Below, one piece after another: positions 8,053-16,490 of a DNA stretch of 64,000 bases. Made by a program: the position numbers and the translations under genes. The DNA is from Gp7-AA6 sp036395755. Lineage in GTDB: Bacteria; Acidobacteriota; Thermoanaerobaculia; UBA5066; Gp7-AA6. Numbering within the stretch: position 1 is the stretch's first letter; the number at the start of each line of letters is the position of its first letter. Where the stretch lies: NCBI GenBank assembly GCA_036395755.1, contig DASWCZ010000094.1, forward strand, positions 22,085-86,084. The letters are read 5' to 3'. The notes below the pieces were generated by a model. The model ran no database searches. It worked only from the letters and a program-made list of their open reading frames with translations, and was not told the origin of the DNA.

Positions 8053-8631
8053 ATGGATCTCCACCGCGTTTGCGTCTACTGCGGGGCGAGTGCGACTCGG
8101 GATCCCGCGGTGGAGGCGGAGGTTCGCAAGTTCGGCCGTGAGATCGCGGCCCGCGGAATCACTCTCGTGTACGGCGGCTCCTCGCTCGGTTTGATGGGGA
8201 GTCTCGCCGACGAGGTCATCTCGGCCGGAGGCAAAGTCATCGGTGTCATTCCCGAAGCGCTCGTCGGCCGGGAGGCGGCGCACAAGCGCGTCACGGAGTT
8301 GAAGGTCGTTCATACGATGCACGACCGGGATCAGACGATGTTCGACCTGGGCGATGCCTTCGTCGCGTTCCCCGGCGGCTTCGGGACGCTCGACCAGGTT
8401 CTCGAAATGATCACGTGGAAACAGCTGGGCATCCATGGCAAGCCCGTGGTGATCGCGAACATCGGCGGCTACTTCGACCCGCTGCTCCAGCAGTTCGAAA
8501 ATGCCATCCGTTCCGGCTACGCGCGCCCCCAGGACCGGATCGTCTATGCGGTCGCGGCGAATACGTCCGCAATCCTGACGTTGCTCGAGGGAGCGCCGGT
8601 CCTGTTCCGCAAGCCGGGAGACTGGGCCTAG
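8053..8631 (+). CDS. LOG-family nucleotide phosphoribohydrolase
   Basis: A 192-aa Rossmann-like protein of the LOG (lonely guy)/lysine decarboxylase-like family. It shows VYCGAS at ~8-13, YGGSSLGLMGSLADEV at ~40-55 and the signature PGGFGTLDQ at ~107-115, preceded by the MHDRDQTMF segment. Family members hydrolyse nucleoside 5'-monophosphates to base and ribose 5-phosphate, and plant and some bacterial members make cytokinins; the bacterial role is often nucleotide salvage. It lies 11 nt after pyrE. Its TAG shares a palindromic CTAG with the stop of the gene on the other strand. Confidence 0.88.
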   Translation: MDLHRVCVYCGASATRDPAVEAEVRKFGREIAARGITLVYGGSSLGLMGSLADEVISAGGKVIGVIPEALVGREAAHKRVTELKVVHTMHDRDQTMFDLGDAFVAFPGGFGTLDQVLEMITWKQLGIHGKPVVIANIGGYFDPLLQQFENAIRSGYARPQDRIVYAVAANTSAILTLLEGAPVLFRKPGDWA

Positions 8632-9605
8632 GACGAGGTCGGCGCCGACTTTTCGGGTCCTGTTTTCCGGTTTCCGGCTCCCTGCTCCCTCAATTTCAAT
8701 TCCTCCAGGAGCGTGCGGTTGATTCCGACGAGGTCGGCTAATAGTGCAATCAGGAACGTCTGCGCCCCGACGACGATCAGAACTCCGGCGAGAATGAGCG
8801 ACTGGACGTGGCCGCCCGGATTCTGCCCGGCGAAGACGTACCAGAGGTAGCGGACACCGAGGATCGCGCCCGCGAGAAGAAAGATCGCCGCGGCCGCCGA
8901 GAAGATCTTCAACGGCTTGTAGAGCGCGGTGATCCGCAGGACGTTCGCGCCCTGGACCAGAACGTATTTCGTAACCGAGGAATAGAGTCGGGAGCGGCGC
9001 GCAGGCGGCCGGGCCGCGACCGGAACCGACGAGACCCGCAGGTCCTTCGATCCCGCCTGGATCAGGGTTTCGAGCGTGTAGGTCATCTTCGAAAAGACGT
9101 TGACCCGGCGCGCCGCCTCGCGCGATAGCGCGCGGAAACCGGAGGCGGCGTCGGGGATCTCGAGGCCCGACGCCTGGCGGACTGCCCAGCTCCCGACCCT
9201 CTGGAGGATTCGTTTTCCCGGGGAGAAGTGCGCGAGCGAGCCGGGGCCCCGATCCCCCACGACGAGATCCGCTCGGCCGGCCAGAATCGGTGTGACGAGA
9301 GCCGGTATGTCCTCCGCGTCATACTGGAGGTCCGCGTCGAAGTTGACGACGACGTCCGCGCCCATGGCGAGCGCCTCCTCGAGGCCGGCCGAAAAGGCAG
9401 CCGCCAGGCCGCGATGCGCGGGCAGCCGCACCACGCGGTCGGCACCGCCCGCGCGCGCGACGTCGGAGGTCCGATCCATCGAGCCGTCGTCGATGACCAG
9501 AACTGCGACCTCGGAAAATCCGGAAACGGAACGCCCGATCGAGGCGAGCGCCTTCCCGAGGATCGCCTCCTCGTTGAACGCGGGAATCTGGATGACGAGC
9601 TTCAC
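8628..9605 (-). CDS. Family 2 glycosyltransferase with two C-terminal membrane segments
   Basis: A 325-aa DPM1/GtrB-like polyprenyl-phosphate sugar transferase. The GT-A domain (~1-225) begins KLVIQIPAFNEEAILGKAL and has VIDDGSMDRT and the FDADLQYD metal site. Two hydrophobic helices (~242-265 and ~280-305) anchor it in the inner membrane. The start is GTG at 9605, whose GTGA overlaps the stop of the upstream gene; an open stretch before it is not conserved. It probably makes a lipid-linked sugar for the adjacent YfhO-like membrane protein or another GT-C enzyme. Confidence 0.85.
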   Translation of the reverse strand: MKLVIQIPAFNEEAILGKALASIGRSVSGFSEVAVLVIDDGSMDRTSDVARAGGADRVVRLPAHRGLAAAFSAGLEEALAMGADVVVNFDADLQYDAEDIPALVTPILAGRADLVVGDRGPGSLAHFSPGKRILQRVGSWAVRQASGLEIPDAASGFRALSREAARRVNVFSKMTYTLETLIQAGSKDLRVSSVPVAARPPARRSRLYSSVTKYVLVQGANVLRITALYKPLKIFSAAAAIFLLAGAILGVRYLWYVFAGQNPGGHVQSLILAGVLIVVGAQTFLIALLADLVGINRTLLEELKLREQGAGNRKTGPEKSAPTSS

Positions 9606-11824
9606 GGAAGAGACGCCGCGACGGGACGGAAAGCCCGGATCACGATCGCGGCAAACGCGATCAAACCTACACCGGAAAGGAGGAGCTCCCATCGCGGAAT
9701 CTGGAACTTCCCTTCGACGCGATGCCGGCCGGCGGGGAGCTCGAGACCGAGAAAGATCCCGTCGGCCGCGAAATCCGAGGCTCTCCTGCCGTCGAGAAAG
9801 AGCCGCCAGTACGGTGGAAACCTCTTCTGCGAGGAGACGAGGAGCGAAGGAAGAGGGGTCTCCGTCTCGAGCTCGAATCGCTCGGCAGCGAGTGACACGA
9901 TCCGGATCGCCCCGTCCGAGCCCCGCCGCGGCTCGCCCGAGGCGAGGGCCTGCGCGAAGTCGGGCGCCACAAAGACCGCGCTCGCGAGAGTTTCCCGATC
10001 GGCCCGCCGCACCTCTTCGATTCCCCCGGGCAAGGCGCGGGAGACGATCCAGAACCTCGGGAAGGCGCTCGGTCTCGCGAAGAGCGTCATGTCCCTTCCG
10101 TTCGCGATCCGCGGAAAGCGGGCCGCGTCCGGCAGAGGCCGCGCGGCGAGGCCCGGAGGATCCATCGCCGCGGCGTCGCGCTCGCTCGCGGCCGCTCCCG
10201 TCGGCGCCGGCGAACCGGGCGGCGCGGCCAGAACGGTGACGTTCAAGAGATCGAGGACCGGCGAACCGGGATCGAGCGACCGCGGGTCGAACAGGAGGTA
10301 GGTCCCGTAACGGCCAAAGGAGAACGGGTCTGCGGCCGAAAGGAGCCGGCGGTAGGCGGCCTCGTGAAGGAGGTGCCCGCGCACGTCCTCGAGATGGAAG
10401 ACTTCCGAGACGTTGGGAAGGAGCGTCCAGCCCGCCGCCGCGAATCGGCCGGGCGAAGCCCGCTCCATCCCTTCGAGCCGCTCGATCCCCGGCGTCTTCG
10501 CGAATACCGCCTGGGAAGGCCGGGCGACCGAGTAGAAGTCGAGCGCCAGGAAGGCGAGCGGTATCGCGATCCCGAACGGGGCGACCGTGAGAGCGATGGT
10601 GCGCGCCCCGCTACCTTCCGCGAGCCGCTCGAGCGCCTCCGCCCCGCACGCGGCGAGGACCGCAACCGCGAGGACGATCAGGATCTTGGATCGCGAGAAG
10701 AGCGCGTTGTCGAGAAGCGGAAGGGAGCCGACCGCTTTGAGGAGCCGGCCTCCGCCGTAGAGCGGGAGAACGACCGCGGCGGCGAGGGTTGCCGCCCAAA
10801 GCGCAAGGGCGCGTCGGCGTCTCGAGAAGATCCCGACGGCCGCGAGCGCGGCGGCGACGAGCCCGACGCCCGAAGCCGTTTCGACGTAGTTGTCGCCCGG
10901 GATCCAACCGACGCCGTGGTAGTCCCCGTGCCGGGTCGTCCCCTGGTAGTCGGGAAGGAAGTAGAGGCGAATGTGCCGGAGGGGCAGGGGAAAAGCGCTC
11001 CCCATCCCCTTGCGCAGCGGCTGAAAGCCGGATGCTTCGACGAAGCGGGCCGAGGCGAGGATCGATGGGGTCAGGATTGCGACCGAGATCGCGAGCGAGA
11101 GGGCGAGCTTTGCGAAGGCCCTTCCCGCGTTCTGCCGTTCTCGCGCCGCGCGAAACAGGAAGTACAGCCCGGCCGCGAACGCTCCGTAGAGGATCCAGTG
11201 GGGGAACCCGCCGACCAGGCAGAGGAGGAACGACGCAGCCGCGAAAGAGAGGGCCCGCGCCGGGCGCTTACCATCGAACGCGCGGTCGACGGCCACCAGC
11301 AGAAGCGGATACGTCACGGAGACGGACGTCTGCATCCAGAGGCCCCAGACCGTCTGTCCCGTCGAGAACGCCCAGGTCGCGGCCCCCGCGGCGGCGGCCA
11401 GGTCCGAGAAGCGTCGGCTCCGCAGAAAGAACCAGGCGGCGAGGTACGCGAAGTTGAACTTCAGAAAAAGAATGCCGGTCTCGATCCACGCCTCGGGAAG
11501 GAGGAGCGAGGGAATCGCGACGAAGGGGGAGAGGAAGCCCTGCGCGAGGTGAAAAGGGCCGATCGCGCCGGCGGACACCCACGGGTTCCAGAAGAAGCCA
11601 CGCGGAAAGTCGCGGTAGCGGACGAGGGTGGTCTCGCCGGAAGCCGCAGGATCCGCGAGGAGCGGGTTCTCGGCCTGCAGGACGCCCTCTTCCGTTTGAC
11701 GCCAGGGATGGTGCGCGCGCACGAACTCGTGCGAGGAAAGGACGCGGCCGCGCGCGAGGAGCGGCGCGAAGAGGACGAGATCGAAAGCGAGCAGCGTGGC
11801 GAAGCCGACGCGGCGGCCGGTCAT
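9602..11824 (-). CDS. YfhO-like polytopic membrane protein (putative GT-C glycosyltransferase)
   Basis: A 740-aa protein with about a dozen predicted membrane helices in residues ~1-430, then a large, mostly extracytoplasmic domain, and one more helix at ~715-735 before the end. The first loop HEFVRAHHPWRQTEEGVLQAENPLLADPAA and the long soluble C-terminal part (GRHRVEGKFQIPRWELLLSGVGLIAFAAI) match the YfhO/membrane GT-C architecture. These proteins are thought to add sugars from polyprenyl donors to cell-wall or lipid polymers. Coupled by GTGA to the family 2 transferase that could supply such a donor. The exact substrate is unknown. Confidence 0.75.
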   Translation of the reverse strand: MTGRRVGFATLLAFDLVLFAPLLARGRVLSSHEFVRAHHPWRQTEEGVLQAENPLLADPAASGETTLVRYRDFPRGFFWNPWVSAGAIGPFHLAQGFLSPFVAIPSLLLPEAWIETGILFLKFNFAYLAAWFFLRSRRFSDLAAAAGAATWAFSTGQTVWGLWMQTSVSVTYPLLLVAVDRAFDGKRPARALSFAAASFLLCLVGGFPHWILYGAFAAGLYFLFRAARERQNAGRAFAKLALSLAISVAILTPSILASARFVEASGFQPLRKGMGSAFPLPLRHIRLYFLPDYQGTTRHGDYHGVGWIPGDNYVETASGVGLVAAALAAVGIFSRRRRALALWAATLAAAVVLPLYGGGRLLKAVGSLPLLDNALFSRSKILIVLAVAVLAACGAEALERLAEGSGARTIALTVAPFGIAIPLAFLALDFYSVARPSQAVFAKTPGIERLEGMERASPGRFAAAGWTLLPNVSEVFHLEDVRGHLLHEAAYRRLLSAADPFSFGRYGTYLLFDPRSLDPGSPVLDLLNVTVLAAPPGSPAPTGAAASERDAAAMDPPGLAARPLPDAARFPRIANGRDMTLFARPSAFPRFWIVSRALPGGIEEVRRADRETLASAVFVAPDFAQALASGEPRRGSDGAIRIVSLAAERFELETETPLPSLLVSSQKRFPPYWRLFLDGRRASDFAADGIFLGLELPAGRHRVEGKFQIPRWELLLSGVGLIAFAAIVIRAFRPVAASLP

Positions 11825-11851
11825 TCCGAGGCGCTGAGCGAGCCCGAGATC

Positions 11852-11946
11852 CCTCGCGGAGCCTGTCCTGAGCGCATGCGAAGGGCTCGGGATGACAAAA
11901 GGGGACTTCGCTCAGGGTGACAAAAGGTGACTTCGCTCAGGATGAC
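11852..11946. repeat. Dispersed repeat (copy 2) with a 25-bp tandem duplication
   Basis: The core (11852-11897, CCTCGCGGAGCCTGTCC...GGATGACA) matches the element at 16039-16084 on the opposite strand at nearly all positions. It is followed by two tandem 25-bp units (11891-11915 and 11916-11940), each of the form GRTGACAAAAGGKGACTTC plus GCTCAG, and a third partial unit GATGAC. It fills the gap between two minus-strand genes. Confidence 0.75.
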
Positions 11947-11953
11947 CCGGAGA

Positions 11954-12877
11954 TTACCGCTTCCTCGCCACGATCACGCGGAAGTACGAGTCTACCCATC
12001 CCCGCTCGAGGAGATGCTCCTCGAAGGCGATCAAGCGAGATAACGCTCCGGTCGAGTCCTGCCGGAGCCGTTCCATGTCCAGGCAGGGAAAGACGAACCA
12101 CAGGATGTTGCCGCCGTACGGCCGCTCCTCGACGATCTCGAAGAGGCGCGCGGCGGCCGGACGGATCGCGCTCGAGCGAATCGACTCCGAGGGATCGTCG
12201 AGCGGCAGCGGGATGGCAAGCCGAGGCCGGTTCTTCAGCTCGCTCGGAAGAGCGTCGAAGGCGCTTCGCGCGAACCCCCAGTGCTCCTCGGTCCACTCGG
12301 CGCGCGAGGGTCCCATGTACTCGTCGATGTAGACGAGACCTCCCGGAGAGAGCGCCTGTCGGACTTCGGAGAGCACGCGCTCGATCTGTCGAACGTGGTG
12401 CAGCGAGCCGTGAAAGAAGACGATGTCGTAGAGCCCCCGCGGCAGATCGAGAGCGTTCACGTCCTCGATCCGGTAATCGAGCCGCCCGGAAAGGTGCGCC
12501 TCCTCCGCGGCGAACCGCGCCTCTCCGATCGACTCCTCGGAAAAGTCGATTCCCTCCATCGCCTCGCAGATCCCCTTGGCGAGAACATCGCGCTCGAGGA
12601 GACCGGAGCCGCAGCCGATCGAAAGCCCGCGGGAGAAGGGCTTTTTCGCGTACGCCTCCGCGAACCACTCCATCGGCCAGCGGTTCGGGTCTCCGGTGAC
12701 CCTCCGGTTGATCGCCCGGCGGACCAGGGGTTGGGCGCCCCAATAGTGATCTTCCGCGTCGCGAGCGGTCTCGGCGTTCCAGAAACGGCGGGCAGCCGCG
12801 GTTTCGGCGCGCTCCTCTCGAAGAGAAGTCCAGCGCCGCACGAGCGAGGAGAAAGACGCCCGAAGCGCGGATGACAT
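11954..12877 (-). CDS. SAM-dependent class I methyltransferase
   Basis: A 307-aa protein with a Rossmann-fold methyltransferase core (~75-225). Motif I is LSIGCGSGLLERDVL (~84-98), an acidic residue ends strand 2 (GIDFSEESI), and DIVFFHGSLHHVRQIE and SPGGLVYIDEYMGPSRAEW follow. I use the ATG at 12877, since the open frame upstream is unsupported. A TATATT box 16-21 nt upstream could be its -10. The target is unknown; position beside glycan genes suggests a cell-surface or lipid substrate but this is weak. Separated from the YfhO-like gene by a repeat-filled 129-bp gap. Confidence 0.8.
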   Translation of the reverse strand: MSSALRASFSSLVRRWTSLREERAETAAARRFWNAETARDAEDHYWGAQPLVRRAINRRVTGDPNRWPMEWFAEAYAKKPFSRGLSIGCGSGLLERDVLAKGICEAMEGIDFSEESIGEARFAAEEAHLSGRLDYRIEDVNALDLPRGLYDIVFFHGSLHHVRQIERVLSEVRQALSPGGLVYIDEYMGPSRAEWTEEHWGFARSAFDALPSELKNRPRLAIPLPLDDPSESIRSSAIRPAAARLFEIVEERPYGGNILWFVFPCLDMERLRQDSTGALSRLIAFEEHLLERGWVDSYFRVIVARKR

Positions 12878-12934
12878 TGGAAGTGTCGGCTCAATATAGC
12901 AGCCCGATTCGGCTCGCGGAAAACGCGGCACGCA

Positions 12935-12963
12935 TTGCGCCCGGCGGGCGGGTCTGCTAGATT
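12935..12963 (+). promoter_or_regulatory. Likely promoter of the tRNA-Val pair
   Basis: TTGCGC (12935-12940), a 17-bp spacer, and TAGATT (12958-12963) give a sigma-70-type promoter about 125 bp upstream of the first tRNA. The GCTAGAYT around the -10 is shared with the promoter proposed for the tRNA-tuf cluster at 63336. Confidence 0.55.
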
Positions 12964-13088
12964 GCGCAATCCTCCGAAGACCCATCGGAGCGGATCTTTT
13001 TCAATCAGGGACGAAGGCCGGGATGAAAACGCCCCCGCGGGCTTCCGGCCGGTAGCCCCCCGGACGGCGGTTCGCTGCCGGGACGAAC

Positions 13089-13163
<75 letters not shown>

Positions 13164-13177
13164 ATTGTTCGAGGCGG

Positions 13178-13253
13178 AGGCGCTTAGCTCAGCTGGGAGA
13201 GCGCTACCTTCACACGGTAGAGGTCAACGGTTCGATCCCGTTAGCGCCTACCA
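13178..13253 (+). tRNA. tRNA-Val (anticodon CAC)
   Basis: Acceptor AGGCGCT pairs with AGCGCCT, followed by A and encoded CCA. The anticodon arm CTACC-TTCACAC-GGTAG gives CAC. It follows the GAC isoacceptor by 14 nt; the two share most of their sequence and are probably a duplication. Confidence 0.95.
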
Positions 13254-13268
13254 GAGAAGACATGACGA

Positions 13269-13297
13269 CGCGGGGTGACCCGCGTTTTCGATTTTTT
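13269..13297 (+). terminator. Intrinsic terminator after the tRNA-Val pair
   Basis: CGCGGG (13269-13274), loop GTGA, CCCGCG (13279-13284), then TTTT-CGA-TTTTTT. It sits between the second tRNA and thrS and argues against extending thrS upstream to the ATG at 13262. Confidence 0.8.
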
Positions 13298-13336
13298 GGC
13301 GACGGAAACGACGGAAACTTTCGGAATCGGGAGAAC

Positions 13337-15289
13337 ATGGAAGCGCTGGCGGAGAAGGTGACGATCCGGCTACCCGACGGGACGACCCTCGAGGTCCCGA
13401 AGGGCACGACGGTCCGCGAGGTCGCGGAGCGGATCGGCCCGCGTCTGGCCAAAGACGCGGTCGCGGGGAAGGTCGATGGACGCATCGTCGATCTCGTCAC
13501 GCCTCTCGCCTCCGACGCGTCGCTCGAGATCGTGACGTGGAAATCGCCTGACGCAGTGCCGATCTATCGTCACTCCACCGCACACCTGACGGCGCAGGCG
13601 GTCAAGCGGCTCTTTCCCGAAGTCCAGATCGGAATCGGGCCGCCGATCGAGAACGGCTACTACTATGACTTCCTCCCCGCGCGGCCTTTTACGCCCGAGG
13701 ACCTCGAGAAGATCGAGGCCGAGATGCGGAAGATCATCGCCGAGGACTGGAAGATCGAGCGACAGGAGATGCCGGTCTCCGAAGCGATCGAAATCTTCGA
13801 AGGCCAGAAGGATCCGCTGAAGGTCCAGATCGCCCGCGAGCTTCCCGACGACCGCGTCTCGTGCTACCGGCAGGGGGAGTTCATCGACCTCTGCCGCGGT
13901 CCGCACGTTGCCTCGACCGGACGGCTCGGCGTCTTCAAGCTGACCCACACGGCCGGCGCCTACTGGAAAGGGGACGAGAAGAACCCGATGCTCCAGCGCA
14001 TCTACGGGGCGTCGTTCCTGACCCAGAAGGAGCTCGATGGATACTTGAAAGGCCTCGAGGAGGCGAGAGCGCGCGACCATCGCAGGCTCGGCCGTGAGCT
14101 CGACCTCTTCACGTTCCACCCGCTCGCGCCGGCGTCCCCTTTCTTTCTGCCGAAGGGAGCCGCGCTCTACAACGGGCTGCTCGCGTACCTGCGCGACGAG
14201 TACCGGCGCCGGGGGTACGAGGAGGTCGTCACGCCCCAGATTTTCGACTCCGAGCTCTTCCGGATCTCCGGTCACTACGACAACTACCGGGACAACATGT
14301 ACTTCACGGAGATCGAGGAGCGGGAGTTCGGGGTCAAGCCGATGAACTGCCCCGGGCACCACCTGATATTCAAGGAGCGGCTCTGGTCGTACCGCGAGCT
14401 GCCGGTGCGTTTCGCCGATTTCGGACGGCTCCACCGTTACGAGCGATCGGGCGTGACGGCCGGCCTGACGCGCGTACGCACGTTCTCCCAGGACGACTCC
14501 CACATCTACTGCCCGATCGACCAGATCGAGTCGGAGATCGCGGCATTCGTCGACTTCTTGGACGACGTCTACCGGACTTTCGAGTTCCATGACGTCGATA
14601 TCTCGCTCGGAACCCGGCCGGACCAGCGAATTGGTTCGGACGAGAACTGGGACAAGGCGGAGGCCGTCCTGGCCACGTCGCTCGAAACGCTCGGACGTCC
14701 TTACGTCGTGAGCGCGAAGGACGGCAACTTCTACGGTCCCAAGATCGACTTCCGGGTGAAAGATGCCATCGGGCGCCCATGGCAGCTGGGTACGATGCAG
14801 GTCGACTTTGCCCAACCCGAGCTTTTCGATCTCACCTACATCGGCGAAGACGGGAAACCCCACCGTCCCGTCGTGCTCCACCGGGCGATCCTGGGGTCCG
14901 TCGAGCGCTTTCTCGGAATCTTTATCGAGCACACGGCGGGCAACTTCCCGTTCTGGATCGCTCCGGTCCAGGCGGTGGTGCTGCCGGTATCCGATCGTTT
15001 CGCGGCCGCCGCCCGCCCCGTTGCGGAGCGCCTCGCCGCGGCGGGCCTGCGAGTCGAAACGGACGAGCGCAACGAGAAGCTCGGCGCTCGCATCCGCAAG
15101 GCGGAGCTTCAGAAAGTGCCCGCGATGCTGGTCGTCGGCGAGAAGGAAGTGACGGCGGGCACGGTTTCGGTCCGGCTGCGGCATGGAGGAGACGCGGGAT
15201 CGATGACCGTCGACGCGTTCCTGGACGCCGCCGGGAAGGCGGTCTCGCAGAAGAGTCGTGAGCTCACGACGGAGGTGAAAGATCGATAA
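13337..15289 (+). CDS. thrS: Threonyl-tRNA synthetase
   Basis: A 650-aa class II synthetase charging tRNA-Thr. Domains: TGS (~1-65, VTIRLPDGTTLEVPKGTTVREVA), the N2 editing domain (~66-240, with HSTAHLTAQAVKRLFP), the catalytic core (~265-535, containing MNCPGHHLIFK with the zinc-binding Cys and R-HRYERSG), and the anticodon-binding domain (~545-640). ATG at 13337 has GGGAG eight bases upstream and lies after the tRNA terminator; an in-frame upstream ATG (13262) is within that terminator region. It overlaps infC by 8 nt and starts the thrS-infC-rpmI-rplT-pheS-pheT series. Confidence 0.95.
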   Translation: MEALAEKVTIRLPDGTTLEVPKGTTVREVAERIGPRLAKDAVAGKVDGRIVDLVTPLASDASLEIVTWKSPDAVPIYRHSTAHLTAQAVKRLFPEVQIGIGPPIENGYYYDFLPARPFTPEDLEKIEAEMRKIIAEDWKIERQEMPVSEAIEIFEGQKDPLKVQIARELPDDRVSCYRQGEFIDLCRGPHVASTGRLGVFKLTHTAGAYWKGDEKNPMLQRIYGASFLTQKELDGYLKGLEEARARDHRRLGRELDLFTFHPLAPASPFFLPKGAALYNGLLAYLRDEYRRRGYEEVVTPQIFDSELFRISGHYDNYRDNMYFTEIEEREFGVKPMNCPGHHLIFKERLWSYRELPVRFADFGRLHRYERSGVTAGLTRVRTFSQDDSHIYCPIDQIESEIAAFVDFLDDVYRTFEFHDVDISLGTRPDQRIGSDENWDKAEAVLATSLETLGRPYVVSAKDGNFYGPKIDFRVKDAIGRPWQLGTMQVDFAQPELFDLTYIGEDGKPHRPVVLHRAILGSVERFLGIFIEHTAGNFPFWIAPVQAVVLPVSDRFAAAARPVAERLAAAGLRVETDERNEKLGARIRKAELQKVPAMLVVGEKEVTAGTVSVRLRHGGDAGSMTVDAFLDAAGKAVSQKSRELTTEVKDR

Positions 15290-15818
15290 GAAAACGATTC
15301 GAATCAACGACCAGATCCGGTGGAAGGAGGTCCGCCTGATCGGCGCTGAGGGCGAGCCCCTCGGAGTCGTGGCGATGGCCGAAGCGCTCGAAAAGGCGAA
15401 GGAAGCGAGCCTCGACTTGGTCGAGATCGCGCCGACGGCAAACCCGCCCGTCTGCCGGATCATGAACTTCGGAAAGTTCATCTATCAGCAGAAGAAGAAA
15501 CAGCAGGACTCGAAAAAGAAGCAGAAGACGACCCAGGTGAAAGAAGTGAAATTTCGACCGAACATCGACGACCACGATTACGACTTCAAGATCAAGAACA
15601 TCCTGAAGTTCCTCGCCCACGGCGACAAGGTCAAGGCGACCGTCCAGTTCCGCGGCCGCGAGATGGCGCGCCGGGAGAACGGGCAGCGGGTCCTCGATCG
15701 GCTGTTGATCGATCTCGCGGGGAAGGCGGTGGCGGAGTCGCGTTCGGAGATGCTTGGAAACCGCCTCTACCAGATCCTCGCGCCGGTCAAGGTGCACGAG
15801 AAGGCGGCGAGAGCGTAG
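15282..15818 (+). CDS. infC: Translation initiation factor IF-3, ATC start codon
   Basis: A 178-aa IF-3, which keeps 30S subunits free and checks start-codon pairing. N-domain ~1-75 (IRINDQIRWKEVRLIG, then VEIAPTANPPVCRIMNFGKFIY), linker rich in Lys/Gln, C-domain ~85-175 (KEVKFRPNIDDHDYDFKIKN). An in-frame TGA at 15276-15278 closes the frame upstream and the next ordinary start is GTG at 15369, which would remove 29 conserved residues. The ATC at 15282 lies 6 nt after GGAGG. IF-3 genes elsewhere also start at AUU/AUC/AUA for autoregulation, so ATC is the likely start. Confidence 0.92.
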   Translation: MDKKTIRINDQIRWKEVRLIGAEGEPLGVVAMAEALEKAKEASLDLVEIAPTANPPVCRIMNFGKFIYQQKKKQQDSKKKQKTTQVKEVKFRPNIDDHDYDFKIKNILKFLAHGDKVKATVQFRGREMARRENGQRVLDRLLIDLAGKAVAESRSEMLGNRLYQILAPVKVHEKAARA

Positions 15819-15831
15819 GAGGAGTGATTCG

Positions 15832-16029
15832 ATGCCCAAGATCAAGACCCACCGTGGCGCCGCGAAGCGTTTCAAGCGAACCGCGTCGGGAAAGTTCAAG
15901 AGGGCGAAGGCGTACAAGAGCCACATCCTGACGAAGAAAGCACCGGGCCGGAAACGCGGACTCGCCCAGTCGACGTCCGTCTCCCACTCGGACCAAAAGC
16001 GCGTCCGGGAGATGCTGCCCTACGCATAA
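15832..16029 (+). CDS. rpmI: 50S ribosomal protein L35
   Basis: A 65-aa basic protein, MPKIKTHRGAAKRFKRTASGKFKRAKAYKSH, the standard L35 sequence and length. AGGAGGAG stands just upstream. It lies 13 nt after infC. The usual rplT partner follows only after a 98-nt gap, because a dispersed repeat has been inserted there. Confidence 0.97.
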   Translation: MPKIKTHRGAAKRFKRTASGKFKRAKAYKSHILTKKAPGRKRGLAQSTSVSHSDQKRVREMLPYA

Positions 16030-16038
16030 ATACCGTTC

Positions 16039-16084
16039 TGCCATCCCGAGTCCCTCGCATTCGCTCGGGACAGGCTCCGCGAGG
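16039..16084. repeat. Dispersed repeat (copy 3), inside the rpmI-rplT gap
   Basis: On the minus strand this reads CCTCGCGGAGCCTGTCCCGA...GGGATGGCA, matching the core at 11852-11897 with only a few differences. It lies in a ribosomal protein operon gap where there is usually little spacer. Similarity may extend to about 16107. Confidence 0.7.
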
Positions 16085-16127
16085 ACCGCAGAGCTCAGAA
16101 CGACATGAGAGAGCCAGGAGGAGTCCG

Positions 16128-16490
16128 ATGCCCCGCGTCAAAAGAGGACCGAAACGAAAGAACCGGCGAGCCAAGACGCTCGCGCTGGCCAAGGGTTACT
16201 ACGGGACGAAATCGAAGTCGTACCGTATGGCAAAGCTCGCCGTCGAAAAGTCGCTCCTGTACGCGTATCGGGATCGCAAGGCGAGGAAGCGCGACTTCCG
16301 CGGTCTCTGGATCGTCCGCATCAACGCCGCCGCCCGGGAGAACGAAATCTCCTACAGCCGGTTGATGGATGGGTTGAAGAAGGCCGGCAACGACATCAAC
16401 CGCAAGATGCTCGCGGACCTCGCGGTCACCGATCCGGCGGCATTCAGTCACTTGGTCGGCGTCGCCAAACAAGCGCTTCAGTCGGCGTGA
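16128..16490 (+). CDS. rplT: 50S ribosomal protein L20
   Basis: A 120-aa L20, an early 50S assembly protein that in many bacteria represses its own operon by binding the leader mRNA. The sequence PRVKRGPKRKNRRAKTLALAKGYYG and the later NAAARENEISYSRLMDGLKKAGNDINRKMLADLA are fully typical. AGGAGG lies just before the ATG. Its stop overlaps the pheS start. Confidence 0.98.
   Translation: MPRVKRGPKRKNRRAKTLALAKGYYGTKSKSYRMAKLAVEKSLLYAYRDRKARKRDFRGLWIVRINAAARENEISYSRLMDGLKKAGNDINRKMLADLAVTDPAAFSHLVGVAKQALQSA

Noticed and set aside
13262..13337. Upstream ATG that would extend ThrS by 25 residues
   Set aside because: It lies before the intrinsic terminator of the tRNA pair, and ATG 13337 has a better ribosome-binding site and the normal TGS start.
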